From: RH-AL1 sp965198495
Lineage (GTDB): Bacteria; Pseudomonadota; Alphaproteobacteria; Rhizobiales; Beijerinckiaceae
Assembly: GCA_965198495.1 (NCBI GenBank)
Contig: CBDAPL010000001.1
Coordinates: forward strand, 2,728,001 to 2,792,000
DNA: 64,000 bases
Direction of reading: 5' to 3'
The notes under the pieces were generated by a model. It did no database searches. It was not told the DNA's origin and saw only the letters and a list, made by a program, of their open reading frames with translations. The translations under genes were made by a program, and so were the position numbers. Below are positions 63,401 through 64,000 of the stretch, piece after piece (position 1 is the stretch's first letter; every line of letters starts with the position of its first letter).

Positions 63401-63552
63401 CACAGCCGTTCGGCGGCACCGGCCTCTCCGGCACCGGCCCGAAAGCCGGCGGCCCGCACTATCTCCCGCGTTTCGCCCTGGAGCAGACGGTGACGGTCAA
63501 TACCGCCGCCGCCGGTGGCGACGCGGCGCTCATCGCGACGGAGCGCGACTGA
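60454..63552 (+). CDS. putA: Bifunctional proline dehydrogenase / L-glutamate gamma-semialdehyde dehydrogenase
   Basis: Oxidises proline to glutamate in two steps. 1032 residues: proline dehydrogenase barrel in the first half (SIDA-type FTIDAEEADRLELSL, MVRLVKGAYWDTEVKRAQ, YPQFATHNALSVASI, YEFQRLHGMGDALY) and aldehyde dehydrogenase in the second (ISPWNFPLAIFVGQIAAALMAGNAV, GSTSVARAI, catalytic Cys in SAGQRCSALRLL). There is no N-terminal ribbon-helix-helix domain, so it is not an autogenous repressor. ATG 60454 (MSELLPVFAAP) is preferred over the longer frame from 60337. The gene and sdaA look more GC-rich than most of the window. Confidence 0.97.
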   Translation: MSELLPVFAAPYAPDDAALLPALLADASLLPAQEARIDVLATDLIGAIRAEGGGFAGALGGVEAMLREYSLSTKEGLALMVLAEALLRVPDAATADRLIEDKLGQGGFATHATRSGALLVGASAWALGLSARVIAPGETPDGVLASLARRVGVPAVRQAARQAMRIMGGHFVLGETIEAALARAGSGAGRLYRYSFDMLGEGARTAADASAYRVSYAKAIDAIGRAAGNRPLPDRPGISVKLSALHPRYEAVGRERVMSELVPVVLDLARQAKGFDLNFTIDAEEADRLELSLDVLGAVLADTSLEGWDGFGLAIQAYQKRCHAVIDHVAALAERLDRRLMVRLVKGAYWDTEVKRAQERGLADYPVFTRKSMTDVSYAAAAARLLAHRPRLYPQFATHNALSVASIIARAGDEGGYEFQRLHGMGDALYARLLAGHPDAACRTYAPVGGHRDLLAYLVRRLLENGANSSFVSQAADPDVPIEALLRRPEALVAEGGARLRDLPLPRDLFAPGRVNAAGLEFGSRAALDGLLAEVRAGNRPVSATSIVDDAAAGGAAREAVSPIDGATLVGTIIEATPDVADAAIAAASRGARAWAATPAARRAAALETAADAMEAARGRLIHLLQVEAGKTLDDCLAELREAVDFCRYYAAEGRRLFEQPLALPGPTGESNRLALRGRGVFVAISPWNFPLAIFVGQIAAALMAGNAVVAKPAEQTPLIAAEAVRILHAAGVPASALHLVLGDGDLGAKLVEHPGIAGVVFTGSTSVARAINRTLAAKDGPIVPLIAETGGINAMIVDATALPEQVADDVIASAFRSAGQRCSALRLLLVQADIADKVIAMVAGAARELRLGDPRDPATHIGPVIDAPARARLDAYCAVTRGSARVHLEGDAPAGGFFVAPRIFEIADPTALDEEVFGPILHVCRYEASNLDAVLDAIDAKGYGLTLGIHSRIERTVARIVARLTTGNVYVNRNMIGAVVGSQPFGGTGLSGTGPKAGGPHYLPRFALEQTVTVNTAAAGGDAALIATERD

Positions 63553-63719
63553 TCGTGACCCGCTAGCCGCGCAGAACTAAGGTGCCACAAACGGCTTACG
63601 CAAAGGCGACAAAGCTGGGTCGATCGCGTAGGCAGCGAGTTTTCCGCTGGTACGCGCAAACCCTTTCTTGCAAGCCGGCCGCGCCACCATCGCGCCCCGA
63701 CGATGGTCTGGAACCCGTC

Positions 63720-64000
63720 ATGCGCAAGCTTGTCATCATCGGTATCGGCTGCGGAAACCCGGAACATCTGACAATCCAGGCGATCCGCGCGCTGAACGAA
63801 GTCGACGTCTTCTTCATACCCGACAAGGGTGACGAGAAGTCGGCATTGCGGGCCTTGCGCCTCGAGATCGTGTCCCGCTTCGTTGAAAACCGAAGCTACC
63901 GCATCGTCGATCTCGCGATGCCCAGGCGCGCCGAGGCGCCACCAGATTATCGCGCCGCGGTCGACGACTGGCACGCCGCCATCGCGGCCCGCTACGTCGC
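63720..64000 (+). CDS. cobF: Precorrin-6A synthase (deacetylating), 3' end outside the window
   Basis: First 93 residues of CobF, a SAM-dependent enzyme of the aerobic cobalamin pathway that contracts the ring with loss of acetate. RKLVIIGIGCGNPEHLTIQAIRALNEVDVFFIPDKGDEKSALRALRLEIVSRF matches CobF N-termini closely, with the GIGxG/CGNP SAM-binding loop. ATG 63720 is a standard start. The gene continues past the right edge. No cobalamin riboswitch motif was evident in the 167 bases after putA. Confidence 0.93.
   Translation, partial: MRKLVIIGIGCGNPEHLTIQAIRALNEVDVFFIPDKGDEKSALRALRLEIVSRFVENRSYRIVDLAMPRRAEAPPDYRAAVDDWHAAIAARYV

Noticed and set aside
63553..63719. Cobalamin riboswitch before cobF
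   Set aside because: No B12-box-like sequence was found in the 167 bases between putA and cobF.

Overview
The window looks like a chromosomal segment of a GC-rich alphaproteobacterium of the order Hyphomicrobiales (Rhizobiales), probably a methylotrophic or phototrophic member near the Beijerinckiaceae/Methylobacteriaceae. This rests on clear homologues of order-typical proteins (PopZ/DUF2497 next to valS, HdaA, ExoR, a DUF2336 protein, dgt divergent from an ErpA/IscA protein), a lanmodulin-type lanthanide-binding protein, and purple-bacterial type II reaction-centre genes. No rRNA, tRNA, IS element, phage or CRISPR array was recognised.

Left part (1-8.3 kb): an operon for a membrane-bound, periplasm-facing formate dehydrogenase (fdoG cut by the left edge, fdoH, fdoI), then fdhE (carrying a frameshift), a Sel1-repeat protein, selB and a small unknown gene. 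From fdoH to the unknown gene every junction overlaps by 1-4 bases except fdoI-fdhE, which has a 53-base gap. The first 27 bases fold like a bacterial SECIS element, so the truncated FdoG is almost certainly a selenoprotein whose UGA lies just outside the window. selA and selC are not here. At 8.4 kb lies a lanmodulin gene, convergent with an Old Yellow Enzyme gene.

10-35 kb is mostly housekeeping and order-typical genes: dgt, erpA, a large exported protein of unknown function, NAD kinase, a Nudix hydrolase, a DUF2336 protein, a flavin reductase-like protein, a YfhO-like membrane protein with a partner, exoR overlapping ilvD, valS, popZ, a tolC-type outer membrane protein, a pcm-like methyltransferase, DUF4337, a Lys/Glu-rich secreted protein and an EcsC-family gene split by a frameshift. 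34.7-39.3 kb carries hdaA, a PerM/AI-2E transporter, purM, purN, a 52-residue membrane protein and ndk.

40.1-44.7 kb is the most unusual block: pufL-pufM-pufC-puhA-puhB as one compact operon encoding all three reaction-centre subunits, the tetrahaem cytochrome and an assembly factor. No pufB/pufA (LH1 antenna), bch or crt genes are present anywhere in the window. A PpsR/CrtJ-type palindrome sits in the divergent promoter region. PufL has Gln where purple bacteria normally have Glu L104. The block lies among ordinary cellular genes (ndk on one side, an ABC-F ATPase on the other).

45-64 kb: ABC-F ATPase, AsmA, HspQ, NAD(P)HX repair enzyme, OpgC plus an SGNH-fold protein, Kup, a multicopper-oxidase-fold protein that has lost most copper ligands, a run of very small genes on the minus strand, an alpha/beta hydrolase, sdaA, putA, and the start of cobF cut by the right edge.
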